64,000 bases of DNA from positions 496,001 to 560,000 of the forward strand of contig CAWBFQ010000007.1 of NCBI GenBank assembly GCA_963788145.1, written 5' to 3'. The stretch's first letter is position 1; every line of letters begins with the position of its first letter. The notes under the pieces are model-generated. The model searched no databases, had not been told where the DNA came from, and worked only from the letters and a program-made list of their open reading frames with translations. Source of the DNA: UTCFX2 sp963788145. GTDB lineage: Bacteria > Chloroflexota > Anaerolineae > Anaerolineales > UBA4823. The position numbers and the translations under genes were made by a program. Of the stretch, positions 1-7,445 are shown piece by piece.

Positions 1-1345
1 CCACTCGTAACGTGCGGTTGTAAGCATCAATGGTCAACGGTTTTCCAGTTTCCTCATCTATAACAGCTTGCCCATCCAAAAGTACAGACCATATCCCGTG
101 GTCTGGCCCTTGACTGTAAACCAGCTTGATATTCTGGCCGTTATAAGCGATGGCATAGCCAGCTGATGGATTGGAGCTAGAAACGAGCGCCTCGGCCCCT
201 GTGATATCTGTTTGAATATAGGGCTGCCATTCCCCCGTATAGTGGATTTGGGCGCTCTTGGAAAGATAAAGCCCCTGGCCAACAGCGGATGCGCTTGAAA
301 CATAGGGCGCTGGTTTTGCCCCGCTCACATCGGCTGGCAGCAGGCGAGCGCCCAGGACGCCGGTGAGGGGCAAGAAAATCATGTTGAGCAGGACAAATGC
401 CAAGAAGAAGGGACGCCGCTTCTCGGATGGGCTGGGAAGTTTTCCAAAGACCAGGCTATAAGGGATACCGACGAATTGAACCAGCAATAATGCCAGGATA
501 AGCTCTGTTGCGCCGAACCCGAGCTCTGCGCCATAGATTGCGGCTACCCCGATGATCGTACCAATCCCATCGTTGTAGATCAGGAAAGCAACCAGGAATT
601 TAAAAAGCTCGCGGTAGTGGCTGATGTCACGAATAGTCTGGCGCAGGCGTTTCAACGAATCGCTTACAGCTGCTCCAAATGAAACTTTAGCCTCTGCTTC
701 AGCCGGCGGTTCTGGAACGTGTCGAAAGAGGGGGATCGAGAAAACCGCCCACCAGATCGCCACACTTAAGAAGGAAAGCCGCGCTCCCCAGGTGCCTGGC
801 AGGAGTTGGATCATTACGATGTTGACCGCCAGCAGCAGACCGCCGCCCAGATACCCCATCGCGTAACCGCGCGCCGAAACGACATCGCGGTCTTCTTCCC
901 TGGCGACATGCGGCAGCAGCGAATCGTAGAAAGTGTTGGCGCCACTGAAGCCGATCCGCCCGATAATTGCCAGGATCGAGGCCAACACCCAGTCGCCTGT
1001 GCTTACCAGCACGAGCATTGCTGTACTGATGATACCAAGCCCGGCAAAGATCGCCAGAAAGCGTTTCTTGCCGCGCATAATATCCGAGACTGTACCCAAG
1101 ATGGGTGAGATGAGGGCGACAATCAACAAAGACAGGAAAAGCCCGAAACTCCAATAGGATGTCGCGACGGTGGCGCTGGGGAGGGTAGATCCGGCAACCT
1201 GGCTGAAATATACCGGTAATACCGCTGCCAGAATCGTCGTGGCGAAGGCTGAGTTTGCCCAGTCGTACATGGTCCAGGCCCAGATGCGCTGTTTATATTC
1301 TTTGGTGTTAACCTGAGATGGGGGTGGTGCAACGATTGTGGTCAT
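1..1345 (-). CDS. UMF1-type MFS transporter, 3' end cut by window edge
   Basis: Reading the complement from the ATG at 1343-1345 (preceded by GGAG) gives an open frame that runs off the window start. The protein begins near residues 20-30 with YDWANSAF, the N-terminal signature of the UMF1/Atg22-like branch of the major facilitator superfamily, and has repeated hydrophobic helices, so it sits in the cytoplasmic membrane, probably as an exporter of unknown substrate. After about residue 330 the helices stop and about 100 hydrophilic residues follow, rich in aromatic, Gly and Asp residues with a beta-sandwich look (GEWQPY, GIWSVLLDG). This is an extra-membrane domain inserted between helices or appended before the last ones. 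The remaining C-terminus is outside the window. The transporter family is fairly sure; the substrate is unknown. Confidence 0.85.
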   Translation of the reverse strand, partial: MTTIVAPPPSQVNTKEYKQRIWAWTMYDWANSAFATTILAAVLPVYFSQVAGSTLPSATVATSYWSFGLFLSLLIVALISPILGTVSDIMRGKKRFLAIFAGLGIISTAMLVLVSTGDWVLASILAIIGRIGFSGANTFYDSLLPHVAREEDRDVVSARGYAMGYLGGGLLLAVNIVMIQLLPGTWGARLSFLSVAIWWAVFSIPLFRHVPEPPAEAEAKVSFGAAVSDSLKRLRQTIRDISHYRELFKFLVAFLIYNDGIGTIIGVAAIYGAELGFGATELILALLLVQFVGIPYSLVFGKLPSPSEKRRPFFLAFVLLNMIFLPLTGVLGARLLPADVSGAKPAPYVSSASAVGQGLYLSKSAQIHYTGEWQPYIQTDITGAEALVSSSNPSAGYAIAYNGQNIKLVYSQGPDHGIWSVLLDGQAVIDEETGKPLTIDAYNRTLRV

Positions 1346-1792
1346 AATCACTCCATTGGGTCCAAGATGGCGGTGGTTGATTCGATTAAACCAGAACAAT
1401 TATAGTGGTTTTAAGTGGATTTTGACCAGCTTGTCTGGCTTAATCAGATTAAAGAACTGGCGCAGATTGGAAATAATTCCAAAAATCAACGGACAGGCTG
1501 TACGTGTCAGGGCATAGATCGCGTCGCTGGTTAAAATGATTCTGAGAATCCTCAAATCATAGATGAGTAGAAATTGATTTATAATGTTGATATAGCAATC
1601 ATTGATTATGATTTTATAAGTCATCATTTTGCACTCATTGTGGCAGACCATATTTCAGGCTCTATAGAAATCTTTCTTCGCTGTGCAATTATGGTTTTTT
1701 CTTGTGTGAGGGCCTGAGTACTGCCTTATTACAGTTCTCTGCGCCTATGAATGAGCGCAATCGTTTGCGCTTTTTTCTTTGGAGGAATTATT
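1346..1792. other. AT-rich divergent intergenic region
   Basis: It lies between the divergently read exporter and the PIN-TRAM gene. I see no tRNA or recognisable protein. An 83-codon minus frame at 1400-1651 is compositionally AT-rich, has no Shine-Dalgarno and resembles nothing I know. The only clear structure is the hairpin plus T-tract at 1754-1776, listed separately. Confidence 0.6.
1754..1776 (+). terminator. Terminator-like hairpin directly before the PIN-TRAM ribosome site
   Basis: AGCGCAA (1754-1760) pairs perfectly with TTGCGCT (1765-1771) around a 4-base loop, followed by a run of six T (1771-1776). The GGAGG of the next gene begins at 1781. It could end an upstream transcript or act as an attenuator in the leader of the PIN-TRAM mRNA. 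Confidence 0.6.
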
Positions 1793-2881
1793 ATGATTGG
1801 AATTGAATTCGTTTTTCGTATAATCGGCATGATCTTGTTTGCCATCGCTGGTATTTATTTAGGCCGAGATATAGGGGAGATTATGGGTGGGCAGCAGGAC
1901 TTATACCAGATTATCCTGGCTCTGCTGGGTGCGTTGGTGGGATTGGTGTTGACGCCTTTCTTTTCCACCAGACCAGCACGTTACCTGGTCTCAATGTTGA
2001 GTAAGCTCTCGGTTCAAACCCTTGCGTCTGGACTGGTGGGGATGCTATCCGGCTTACTGATTGCGGCGCTGCTCGCTTTCCCTCTGTCATTATTACCGCG
2101 CCCGTTTGGTGAGATTCTGCCATTTGTTGGCGTGATCATCTTCGCATATCTTGGGGTGGTGATTTTTGTGATGCGCCAGAAGGAAATCTTCAGCATTTTT
2201 TTCTCGCGCTGGCAGGCGCGTGCTTCAGATTCGGGTGAAGAGGGCGAAACCACAGCCGGCGGTTTGGGGTCTGGGGTGAGCAGGAATGTTTTGCTGGATA
2301 CAAGCGTGATCATAGATGGTCGGATTGCTGACATTGCCCGGACCGGTTTTTTGTCCGGCACATTACTGATTCCACGGTTTGTGCTGAACGAACTGCAATA
2401 TATTGCAGACTTTGCAGATGCGCTGCGTCGGCAGCGCGGCCGGCGTGGGATGGAAGTGTTGAGCCAACTCCAGAAGGATTCTTCTGTTCCGGTTCGCATC
2501 AGTGATATCGATGTAGAAGGAGTACGCGAGGTCGATGATAAGCTGGTTGTGTTGGCGCGCCAGTTACGCTGCCCAATCTTGACCAATGACTATAATTTGA
2601 ACCGGGTTTCGGAGTTGCAGGGCGTTGCGGTTCTGAATGTAAATGAGCTTGCGAATGCGGTCAAGTCAGTTTTTCTACCGGGCGAGGCAATCTCAGTCAA
2701 TATCATTCAGGAAGGACGTGAGGTTGGACAGGGCATTGCGTACCTGGATGATGGGACCATGGTGGTGGTTGAAGATGGGCGGGTACGGATTAATTCGCGC
2801 ACGAATGTGACGGTCACGAAGGTCTTGCAAACAGCGGCCGGGCGAATGATTTTTGCCCGAATTGAAGAGTCTAGGGAATAG
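1793..2881 (+). CDS. Membrane-anchored PIN/TRAM domain protein (YacL-like)
   Basis: This 362-residue protein has about four N-terminal membrane segments (residues 1-135), a PIN nuclease domain from about 165 with the acidic LLDTSVIIDGR motif, a second acidic patch near DDKLV and a third at TNDYN. A C-terminal TRAM RNA-binding domain covers about 290-360. The order membrane-PIN-TRAM is that of Bacillus YacL, a predicted membrane-bound ribonuclease of unknown target. I chose the ATG at 1793 because GGAGG lies 8 bases upstream; an in-frame ATG at 1751 would put the start inside the terminator-like hairpin. It is followed after 27 bases by rlmB and may be co-transcribed with it. Confidence 0.9.
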   Translation: MIGIEFVFRIIGMILFAIAGIYLGRDIGEIMGGQQDLYQIILALLGALVGLVLTPFFSTRPARYLVSMLSKLSVQTLASGLVGMLSGLLIAALLAFPLSLLPRPFGEILPFVGVIIFAYLGVVIFVMRQKEIFSIFFSRWQARASDSGEEGETTAGGLGSGVSRNVLLDTSVIIDGRIADIARTGFLSGTLLIPRFVLNELQYIADFADALRRQRGRRGMEVLSQLQKDSSVPVRISDIDVEGVREVDDKLVVLARQLRCPILTNDYNLNRVSELQGVAVLNVNELANAVKSVFLPGEAISVNIIQEGREVGQGIAYLDDGTMVVVEDGRVRINSRTNVTVTKVLQTAAGRMIFARIEESRE

Positions 2882-2908
2882 ACGCGCGGATTGAGCAGCT
2901 GAATTCCC

Positions 2909-3664
2909 ATGCGTGAATGGATTGGTGGTAGAAACCCTGTATATGAGGTACTACGGGCTGGCCGTCGACAGTCATTTCGATTGTTAATCGCTGAGGGGGT
3001 ACAGAAAAAAGGTCGCTTGGTTGAGATTTTACAGCTTTGTGAGCATCGGCGCATACCGGTGGAGAGGGCTTCCAAGCAAAGGATGCAATCGTTGGGGGAA
3101 AGCCACCAGGGGGTTGTATTAGAAACCAGCGGATATCCTTACAGCGGCTTGCAAGATATTCTGGCGCTGGCTGAAGACCGGCATGAGCAACTATTTTTAT
3201 TAATATTGGATGCCCTGCAGGATCCTCAGAACCTGGGCGCACTGCTTCGGACTGCGGAGGTGGTGGGTGTGCATGGCGTCTTATTGCCTCTACGTCACAC
3301 AGTTATGGTGACGCCCGCGGTTGTGGGAGCCTCGTCAGGGGCCAGTGAACATTTATTGATTGCTCAGATGAACCTGGCTCAGGGGATTCAAGAGATAAAA
3401 GATGCGGGCGCCTGGGTCATCGGTTTAGAAGGCAGGATGGGTGCAGCGCGGGTGGATCAAGTGAGATTTGATGGGCCAATCGCTCTGGTAGTAGGCAACG
3501 AAGGACAGGGCATGCGTTCGCTGACCCGGGAGAGTTGTGATGGGTTGGCGCGTCTGCCGATGCGCGGGCAGATTGATTCGCTTAACGCAGCGGTAGCGGG
3601 TTCGATAGCCCTCTATTGGATATGGCAGACCCGTGGGTTCAATGAGCCGAGTCAGGATGAATAA
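2909..3664 (+). CDS. rlmB: 23S rRNA (guanosine-2'-O-)-methyltransferase, SpoU family
   Basis: A 251-residue SpoU/TrmH-type RNA 2'-O-methyltransferase that uses SAM and, in the RlmB branch, modifies a guanosine in the 23S rRNA peptidyl-transferase region. The N-terminal substrate-binding domain begins with GRNPVYEVL. The three trefoil-knot motifs follow: DPQNLGALLRTAEV (about 110-125), ALVVGNEGQGM (about 192-204) and the C-terminal LPMRGQIDSLNAAVAGSIALY (about 215-236) split here around its Asn-rich core. Length is typical. It lies just upstream of the translation operon but has its own gap of about 140 bases before the tRNAs. Confidence 0.93.
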   Translation: MREWIGGRNPVYEVLRAGRRQSFRLLIAEGVQKKGRLVEILQLCEHRRIPVERASKQRMQSLGESHQGVVLETSGYPYSGLQDILALAEDRHEQLFLLILDALQDPQNLGALLRTAEVVGVHGVLLPLRHTVMVTPAVVGASSGASEHLLIAQMNLAQGIQEIKDAGAWVIGLEGRMGAARVDQVRFDGPIALVVGNEGQGMRSLTRESCDGLARLPMRGQIDSLNAAVAGSIALYWIWQTRGFNEPSQDE

Positions 3665-3740
3665 TCTTTTTTTTGCTCGTCAAAACTATTGACGATAATT
3701 CGGAATCCTGATAAACTCCCACCCCGCACGCCGATTAACC

Positions 3741-3769
3741 TTGCCGCATGAATTGCAGTCTGGTATAAT
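3741..3769 (+). promoter_or_regulatory. Sigma-70-type promoter of the tRNA-tuf operon
   Basis: TTGCCG at 3741-3746 and a perfect TATAAT at 3764-3769 are separated by 17 bases. Transcription would start near 3776, about 33 bases before the first tRNA. It is the only strong promoter seen before tuf. Confidence 0.75.
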
Positions 3770-3808
3770 GCTTTGCGCCCTGAAAAGGGTGTACCTTAAT
3801 ATTGTATT

Positions 3809-3881
3809 GCCGACGTAGCTCAAGCGGCAGAGCAACCGCCTTGTAAGTGGTAGGTTACGGGTTCGATTCCCGTCGTCGGCT
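3809..3881 (+). tRNA. tRNA-Thr (UGU)
   Basis: The acceptor arms GCCGACG and CGTCGGC pair exactly. The D arm contains AGCTCAAGCGGCAGAG, the anticodon loop is CTTGTAA with anticodon TGT, and the T arm is GGGTTCGATTCCC. No CCA is encoded. It is the first gene of the tufB-like operon. Confidence 0.95.
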
Positions 3882-3897
3882 TCCGTGAAAGGTTGGC

Positions 3898-3927
3898 GAC
3901 CAGAGTTGATTCAGATCAACCCTGGTC
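3898..3927 (+). other. Hairpin in the tRNA-Thr/tRNA-Tyr spacer
   Basis: GACCAG-A-GTTGAT pairs with ATCAAC-C-CTGGTC across a TCAG loop, with one A/C mismatch. No T-tract follows, so it is more likely an RNA-processing or stability element of the tRNA precursor than a terminator. In enterobacterial tufB operons a tRNA-Gly stands in this neighbourhood; none is present here. Confidence 0.5.
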
Positions 3928-3961
3928 TCGAACCGGTGACGGTTTGAAAGAAGATGGGGTC

Positions 3962-4044
3962 GGGCGGTTACCCAAGTGGCCAACGGGGACTGACTGTAAA
4001 TCAGTTGGCAAAAGCCTTCGGAGGTTCGAATCCTTCACCGCCCA
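3962..4044 (+). tRNA. tRNA-Tyr (GUA)
   Basis: Acceptor strands GGGCGGT and ACCGCCC pair. The anticodon stem-loop GACTGTAAATC carries GTA. A long variable arm (TTGGCAAAAGCCTTCGGA), as expected for tRNA-Tyr, precedes the T arm GGTTCGAATCC. Total 83 bases. Confidence 0.95.
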
Positions 4045-4102
4045 CTGAGTCTACCGGCTGAAAGGTGCAAACCTCCTGACAGCAAGTAGTTGAATGGCAA
4101 AG

Positions 4103-4175
4103 GCCCTCATAGCTCAGTCGGTAGAGCACGTTCTTGGTAAGAACGGGGTCATGGGTTCAAATCCCATTGAGGGCT
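4103..4175 (+). tRNA. tRNA-Thr (GGU)
   Basis: Acceptor strands GCCCTCA and TGAGGGC pair. The anticodon stem CGTTC/GAACG encloses TTGGTAA with anticodon GGT. The T arm is GGGTTCAAATCCC. It ends 45 bases before the tuf start, matching the thrT-tufB order of other bacteria. Confidence 0.95.
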
Positions 4176-4220
4176 CTAAGTGCCAAAGCCCGAAATTGTT
4201 TTGGAAGGAGAAGAAATCGT

Positions 4221-5423
4221 ATGGGAAAGCAAAAATTTGACCGCTCGAAGCCGCATATGAACGTAGGGACGATGGGACACATCGACCACGGGAAAACGAC
4301 GTTAACGGCAGCGATGACGAAGTGGTGTGCGCTGCGCGGATTGGGCGAATATCGGGCATTCGATACGATCGACAATGCGCCGGAAGAGAAAGCGCGCGGG
4401 ATCACGATCAATATAGCGCATGTAGAATACCAGACGGACAAGCGGCATTATGCGCATGTAGACATGCCTGGGCACCGGGACTATATCAAGAACATGATCA
4501 CGGGAGCGGCGCAGGTAGATGGGGCGATTCTGGTGGTAGCAGCGCCGGATGGGCCGATGCCGCAGACGCGCGAGCACGTGTTGTTGGCGCGGCAGGTGGA
4601 AGTGCCAGCGATCGTGGTGTACTTGAACAAAGTGGATATGATGGACGACCCGGAGTTGTTGGAGTTGGTGGAGTTAGAATTGCGGGAGTTGCTGAACGAA
4701 TACGGATTTCCGGGAGACAGCACGCCGATCGTGAGAGGGAGTGCGCTGCAGGCGTTGGAGAGCACGAGCAAGGACCCGGATGCGCCGGAGTACGAGAGCA
4801 TCAAAGAGTTATTGCGAGTGGTGGACGAGTACATTCCGGAGCCGGTGAGAGATGTGGACAAGGCGTTCATGATGCCAGTGGAGGATGTATTCTCGATCAA
4901 AGGGCGCGGGACGGTAGTGACAGGGCGTGTGGAGAGGGGGCGGGTGAAAGTAGGGGAGCCCGTGGAGATCGTAGGATTGAGAGACAAGAGCATGGCCTCG
5001 GTGGTGACAGGGGTAGAGATGTTCCACAAGCAGTTGGATGAGGGGCTGGCGGGAGATAACGCCGGGTTGCTGCTGAGAGGGATAGAGCGGACGGACGTGG
5101 AGCGCGGGATGGTGGTGGCGAAGCCGAAGAGCATAACGCCGCACAAGAAATTCCTGAGTGAAGTGTATGTGCTGAGGCGAGAAGAGGGAGGCCGGCACAA
5201 GGCATTCTTCACGGGGTATCGGCCGCAGTTCTACATTCGGACGATGGATGTGACGGGGAACATCAAGCTGCCGGAAGGGGTAGAGATGGTGATGCCAGGG
5301 GATAGTGTGAACCTGGAAGTGGAGCTGATAGTGCCGGTGGCGCTGGAGCAAGGCTCGAAGTTTGCAATCCGCGAAGGCGGCCTGACGGTTGGCGCCGGTG
5401 TGATTACCAAGATCCTGGATTAA
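4221..5423 (+). CDS. tuf: Elongation factor Tu
   Basis: A 400-residue EF-Tu, the GTPase that brings aminoacyl-tRNA to the ribosome. Visible motifs are the P-loop GHIDHGKT (about 19-26), the switch I region ARGITIN, the G3 motif DMPGH, NKVD for guanine binding and GSAL. Domains II and III follow, ending VGAGVITKILD. The ATG at 4221 follows AAGGAGAAG; earlier in-frame ATGs fall inside the tRNA. Two oddities: G3 reads DMPGHRDY where most bacteria have DCPGHADY, and codon use is dominated by ACG, GGG, GTG, GAG and TTG up to about 5345, then switches to the GGC/GTT/ACC style of the neighbours. It is transcribed with the tRNAs upstream and rpmG, secE and nusG downstream. Confidence 0.97.
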   Translation: MGKQKFDRSKPHMNVGTMGHIDHGKTTLTAAMTKWCALRGLGEYRAFDTIDNAPEEKARGITINIAHVEYQTDKRHYAHVDMPGHRDYIKNMITGAAQVDGAILVVAAPDGPMPQTREHVLLARQVEVPAIVVYLNKVDMMDDPELLELVELELRELLNEYGFPGDSTPIVRGSALQALESTSKDPDAPEYESIKELLRVVDEYIPEPVRDVDKAFMMPVEDVFSIKGRGTVVTGRVERGRVKVGEPVEIVGLRDKSMASVVTGVEMFHKQLDEGLAGDNAGLLLRGIERTDVERGMVVAKPKSITPHKKFLSEVYVLRREEGGRHKAFFTGYRPQFYIRTMDVTGNIKLPEGVEMVMPGDSVNLEVELIVPVALEQGSKFAIREGGLTVGAGVITKILD

Positions 5424-5460
5424 GGAAGGAGAACCGCATCTTGCGGTTGTTTGATTAGAA

Positions 5461-5628
5461 ATGGCATCAAAGAAGGACGTTCGGCCGGTGATTACGCTGG
5501 CATGTACAGAGTGTAAGGAACGCAATTACACTTCCCAGAAGAATCGCCGTAATGATCCGGGTCGGCTTGAGCTGAAGAAATATTGTAAGCGCTGTCGCAA
5601 GCATACGGCGCATCGCGAGACGAAATAG
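5461..5628 (+). CDS. rpmG: 50S ribosomal protein L33
   Basis: A 55-residue basic protein starting MASKKDVRPVITLACTEC. It has the zinc-ribbon spacing CTEC...CKRC of the Cys-containing L33 type and ends HTAHRETK. It lies 37 bases after tuf in the order tuf-rpmG-secE-nusG seen in many bacteria. Confidence 0.93.
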   Translation: MASKKDVRPVITLACTECKERNYTSQKNRRNDPGRLELKKYCKRCRKHTAHRETK

Positions 5629-5709
5629 CGAGGAATGTTGGGTGTCATGTGTCAAGACCAAACAATTTTATTGCTGGCAACTGATACATGACACAAATAC
5701 ACTTAACAT

Positions 5710-5783
5710 AGGCCAGTAGCTCAATTTGGCAGAGCACCGCTCTCCAAAAGCGGGGGTTGTGGGTTCGATTCCTGCCTGGCCTG
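5710..5783 (+). tRNA. tRNA-Trp (CCA)
   Basis: AGGCCAG pairs with CTGGCCT at the acceptor end. The anticodon stem CCGCT/AGCGG encloses CTCCAAA with anticodon CCA. The T arm is GGGTTCGATTCC and the discriminator base is G, as usual for tRNA-Trp. The rpmG / tRNA-Trp / secE order is common in bacteria. Confidence 0.95.
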
Positions 5784-5791
5784 CCTGGTTC

Positions 5792-5827
5792 CGGTCAACG
5801 CCGTCTTGATGGGCGGCGTTTTGACCG
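5792..5827 (+). other. Stable hairpin between tRNA-Trp and secE
   Basis: CGGTCAACGCCG pairs with CGGCGTTTTGACCG, with two extra T bulged. There is no T-tract after it, so it probably marks a processing or partial-termination site after tRNA-Trp rather than a full terminator. Confidence 0.5.
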
Positions 5828-5875
5828 TAGCAACAAACTTGATGTATGGACGACCGGCTCCAAAAGGAGTATGTA

Positions 5876-6097
5876 ATGGCGAAGAAAGATGAAAAGAATA
5901 CCGCAGTAAAGCAACCGAACTTCATCCAGCGTTATATCAGCGAAACGATTGGAGAGTTGCGAAAAGTGACCTGGCCTACCCGCCGGGAGGCTACGAATTT
6001 AACGGCTATAGTGCTGGCGGTTACCCTTGCGGTAGGCTTGTATCTGGGTTTGGCGGACTATCTTTTCTCTCGCTTTATTGCATTCATTTTTGCATAA
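5876..6097 (+). CDS. secE: Preprotein translocase subunit SecE
   Basis: A 73-residue single-span SecE, the essential clamp of the SecYEG channel in the cytoplasmic membrane. The amphipathic helix contains the family signature GELRKVTWPTRREA, followed by one membrane segment (about 46-68). The start at 5876 follows AAAGGAG; an in-frame ATG at 5846 has no such site. It is 69 bases upstream of nusG. Confidence 0.95.
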   Translation: MAKKDEKNTAVKQPNFIQRYISETIGELRKVTWPTRREATNLTAIVLAVTLAVGLYLGLADYLFSRFIAFIFA

Positions 6098-6166
6098 ATC
6101 TTCGGGAAGAGCCTTTGACACACCGAGAATAGCCATTATTCGGTTGATTTTTGGGAAGTAGGCGAT

Positions 6167-6880
6167 ATGGACTTGTTGGATGATCAGAACAAACAGGAAG
6201 AGGAGACAGCCGCTGAGTTGGAAGACCAGGCTGAGTTGTTAGAAGAACAACTTGATGGGGCTGTGGAGATCTCCGATCTGGCAATGGAAATAGAATTGCC
6301 GGATGTGTTTGATTTTGGCATCGCTGAGGCAGAGACATTAGAATCTGAAAACGAAGATGGACGCGCCTGGTACGTTGTTCACTGTTATTCGGGTTATGAA
6401 AACAAAGTGCGTCATAACCTCGAACAGCGCATCGAGAGCATGGGGATGAAAGACAAGATCTTTGATGTTGTTGTCCCCACTGAAGAAGAAATTGAGGTCA
6501 AAGAGGGCAAACGCCGGACAATTGAACGCCGGGTTTTTCCGGGTTATATCCTAGTGAACATGACCATGACCGAAGAGTCGTGGTATGTGGTTCGAAATAC
6601 CCCTGGTGTGACCGGCTTTGTCGGAATGGGAAATTCTCCAACTGCATTACGACCGGAAGAGGTAGCTCAGATCATTAAACGGATGGAGGCGGAAGCCCCA
6701 CGAATTAAAGTTACCTTCAAATCTGGAGAGCGAGTGCGAATTGTGGATGGACCATTCAACGATTTTCGAGGTACGGTTTCGGAGATCGACATGGAACGCG
6801 CCAAGGTGCGCGTGATGGTGAATTTCTTCGGCCGAGAAACTCCGGTCGAGTTAGATTTCTTGCAAGTTGAGAAAGCGTAG
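6167..6880 (+). CDS. nusG: Transcription termination/antitermination factor NusG with acidic N-terminal extension
   Basis: NusG binds RNA polymerase and couples it to Rho or the ribosome. Residues about 65-170 are the NGN domain (WYVVHCYSGYE, FPGYILV, GVTGFVG) and about 180-237 the KOW domain (GERVRIVDGPFNDF). The first 60 residues are a strongly acidic extension rich in Glu and Asp, making the protein 237 residues against the usual 175-185. No alternative start with a ribosome site lies between the extension and the NGN domain, so the extension is probably real. Confidence 0.95.
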   Translation: MDLLDDQNKQEEETAAELEDQAELLEEQLDGAVEISDLAMEIELPDVFDFGIAEAETLESENEDGRAWYVVHCYSGYENKVRHNLEQRIESMGMKDKIFDVVVPTEEEIEVKEGKRRTIERRVFPGYILVNMTMTEESWYVVRNTPGVTGFVGMGNSPTALRPEEVAQIIKRMEAEAPRIKVTFKSGERVRIVDGPFNDFRGTVSEIDMERAKVRVMVNFFGRETPVELDFLQVEKA

Positions 6881-6958
6881 CTGCGCAACCTGAGATCAGG
6901 AAGCGCAATGGTGGGAGGGTTCCCAAATCACCCGCTAATACCACGAAGGAGATGAATT

Positions 6959-7385
6959 GTGGCAAAGAAGTTAAAAACAATTGTTCGTCTGCAGATCCAG
7001 GCCGGAAAGGCAAACCCAGCCCCGCCGATTGGTCCTGCCCTGGCAGGTCATGGGATCAACCTGATGGCGTTCTGCAAAGAATACAATGCCGCGTACAGCA
7101 AGCCGGGTTGGCGAAATCCTCCCTGCTGAAATCAGTATCTTCACGGATGGGTCTTTCACATTTATCTTAAAGACTCCTCCATCCTCAGTGCTGTTGAAGA
7201 AGGCTGCCGGGGTCGATAAAGGTTCTGCAACCCCGCCGCGCACCCGAGTCGGCAAAGTGACCCGCGCCCAGGTGCGCGAGATTGCTGAACTGAAGATGAA
7301 AGACCTGAATGCTATCGATATCGAAGGCGCGATGCGCCAAATCGAAGGCACAGCCCGCAATATGGGGCTGGAGGTTGTAGACTAA
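6959..7385 (+). CDS. rplK: 50S ribosomal protein L11, reading frame broken by one base
   Basis: L11 forms the GTPase-associated centre stalk base. A GTG start at 6959 (after AAGGAGATGAATT) gives KLKTIVRLQIQAGKANPAPP and onward to CKEYNAA, the canonical N-terminal half. The frame then hits TGA at about 7130. The C-terminal half (GEILPAEISIF to GLEVVD) continues one base later. One extra base near 7091-7094 (within GCCGCGTACA) restores a normal 142-residue L11. Because L11 is highly conserved on both sides and nearly essential, a sequencing or assembly error is more likely than a true lesion. Confidence 0.9.
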
Positions 7386-7445
7386 GTCCCGGTGGGAGGG
7401 CAGATGGCCTGAGCCAATGCCCGTATGGACCACGAAGGAGAAAGC

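Noticed and set aside
1400..1651. 83-residue protein on the minus strand
   Set aside because: AT-rich, no ribosome site, no recognisable motif, and it lies in a divergent promoter region.
3882..3961. tRNA-Gly between tRNA-Thr and tRNA-Tyr, as in enterobacterial tufB operons
   Set aside because: The spacer folds into one hairpin without an acceptor stem, anticodon loop or T arm.
4322..5212. Long overlapping frames on both strands inside tuf
   Set aside because: They arise from the skewed G-ending codon use of tuf, have low-complexity composition and match no family.
7086..7130. Programmed frameshifting in rplK
   Set aside because: No slippery site, no stimulatory structure, and L11 is not known to be recoded; the general indel pattern in the window is a simpler cause.
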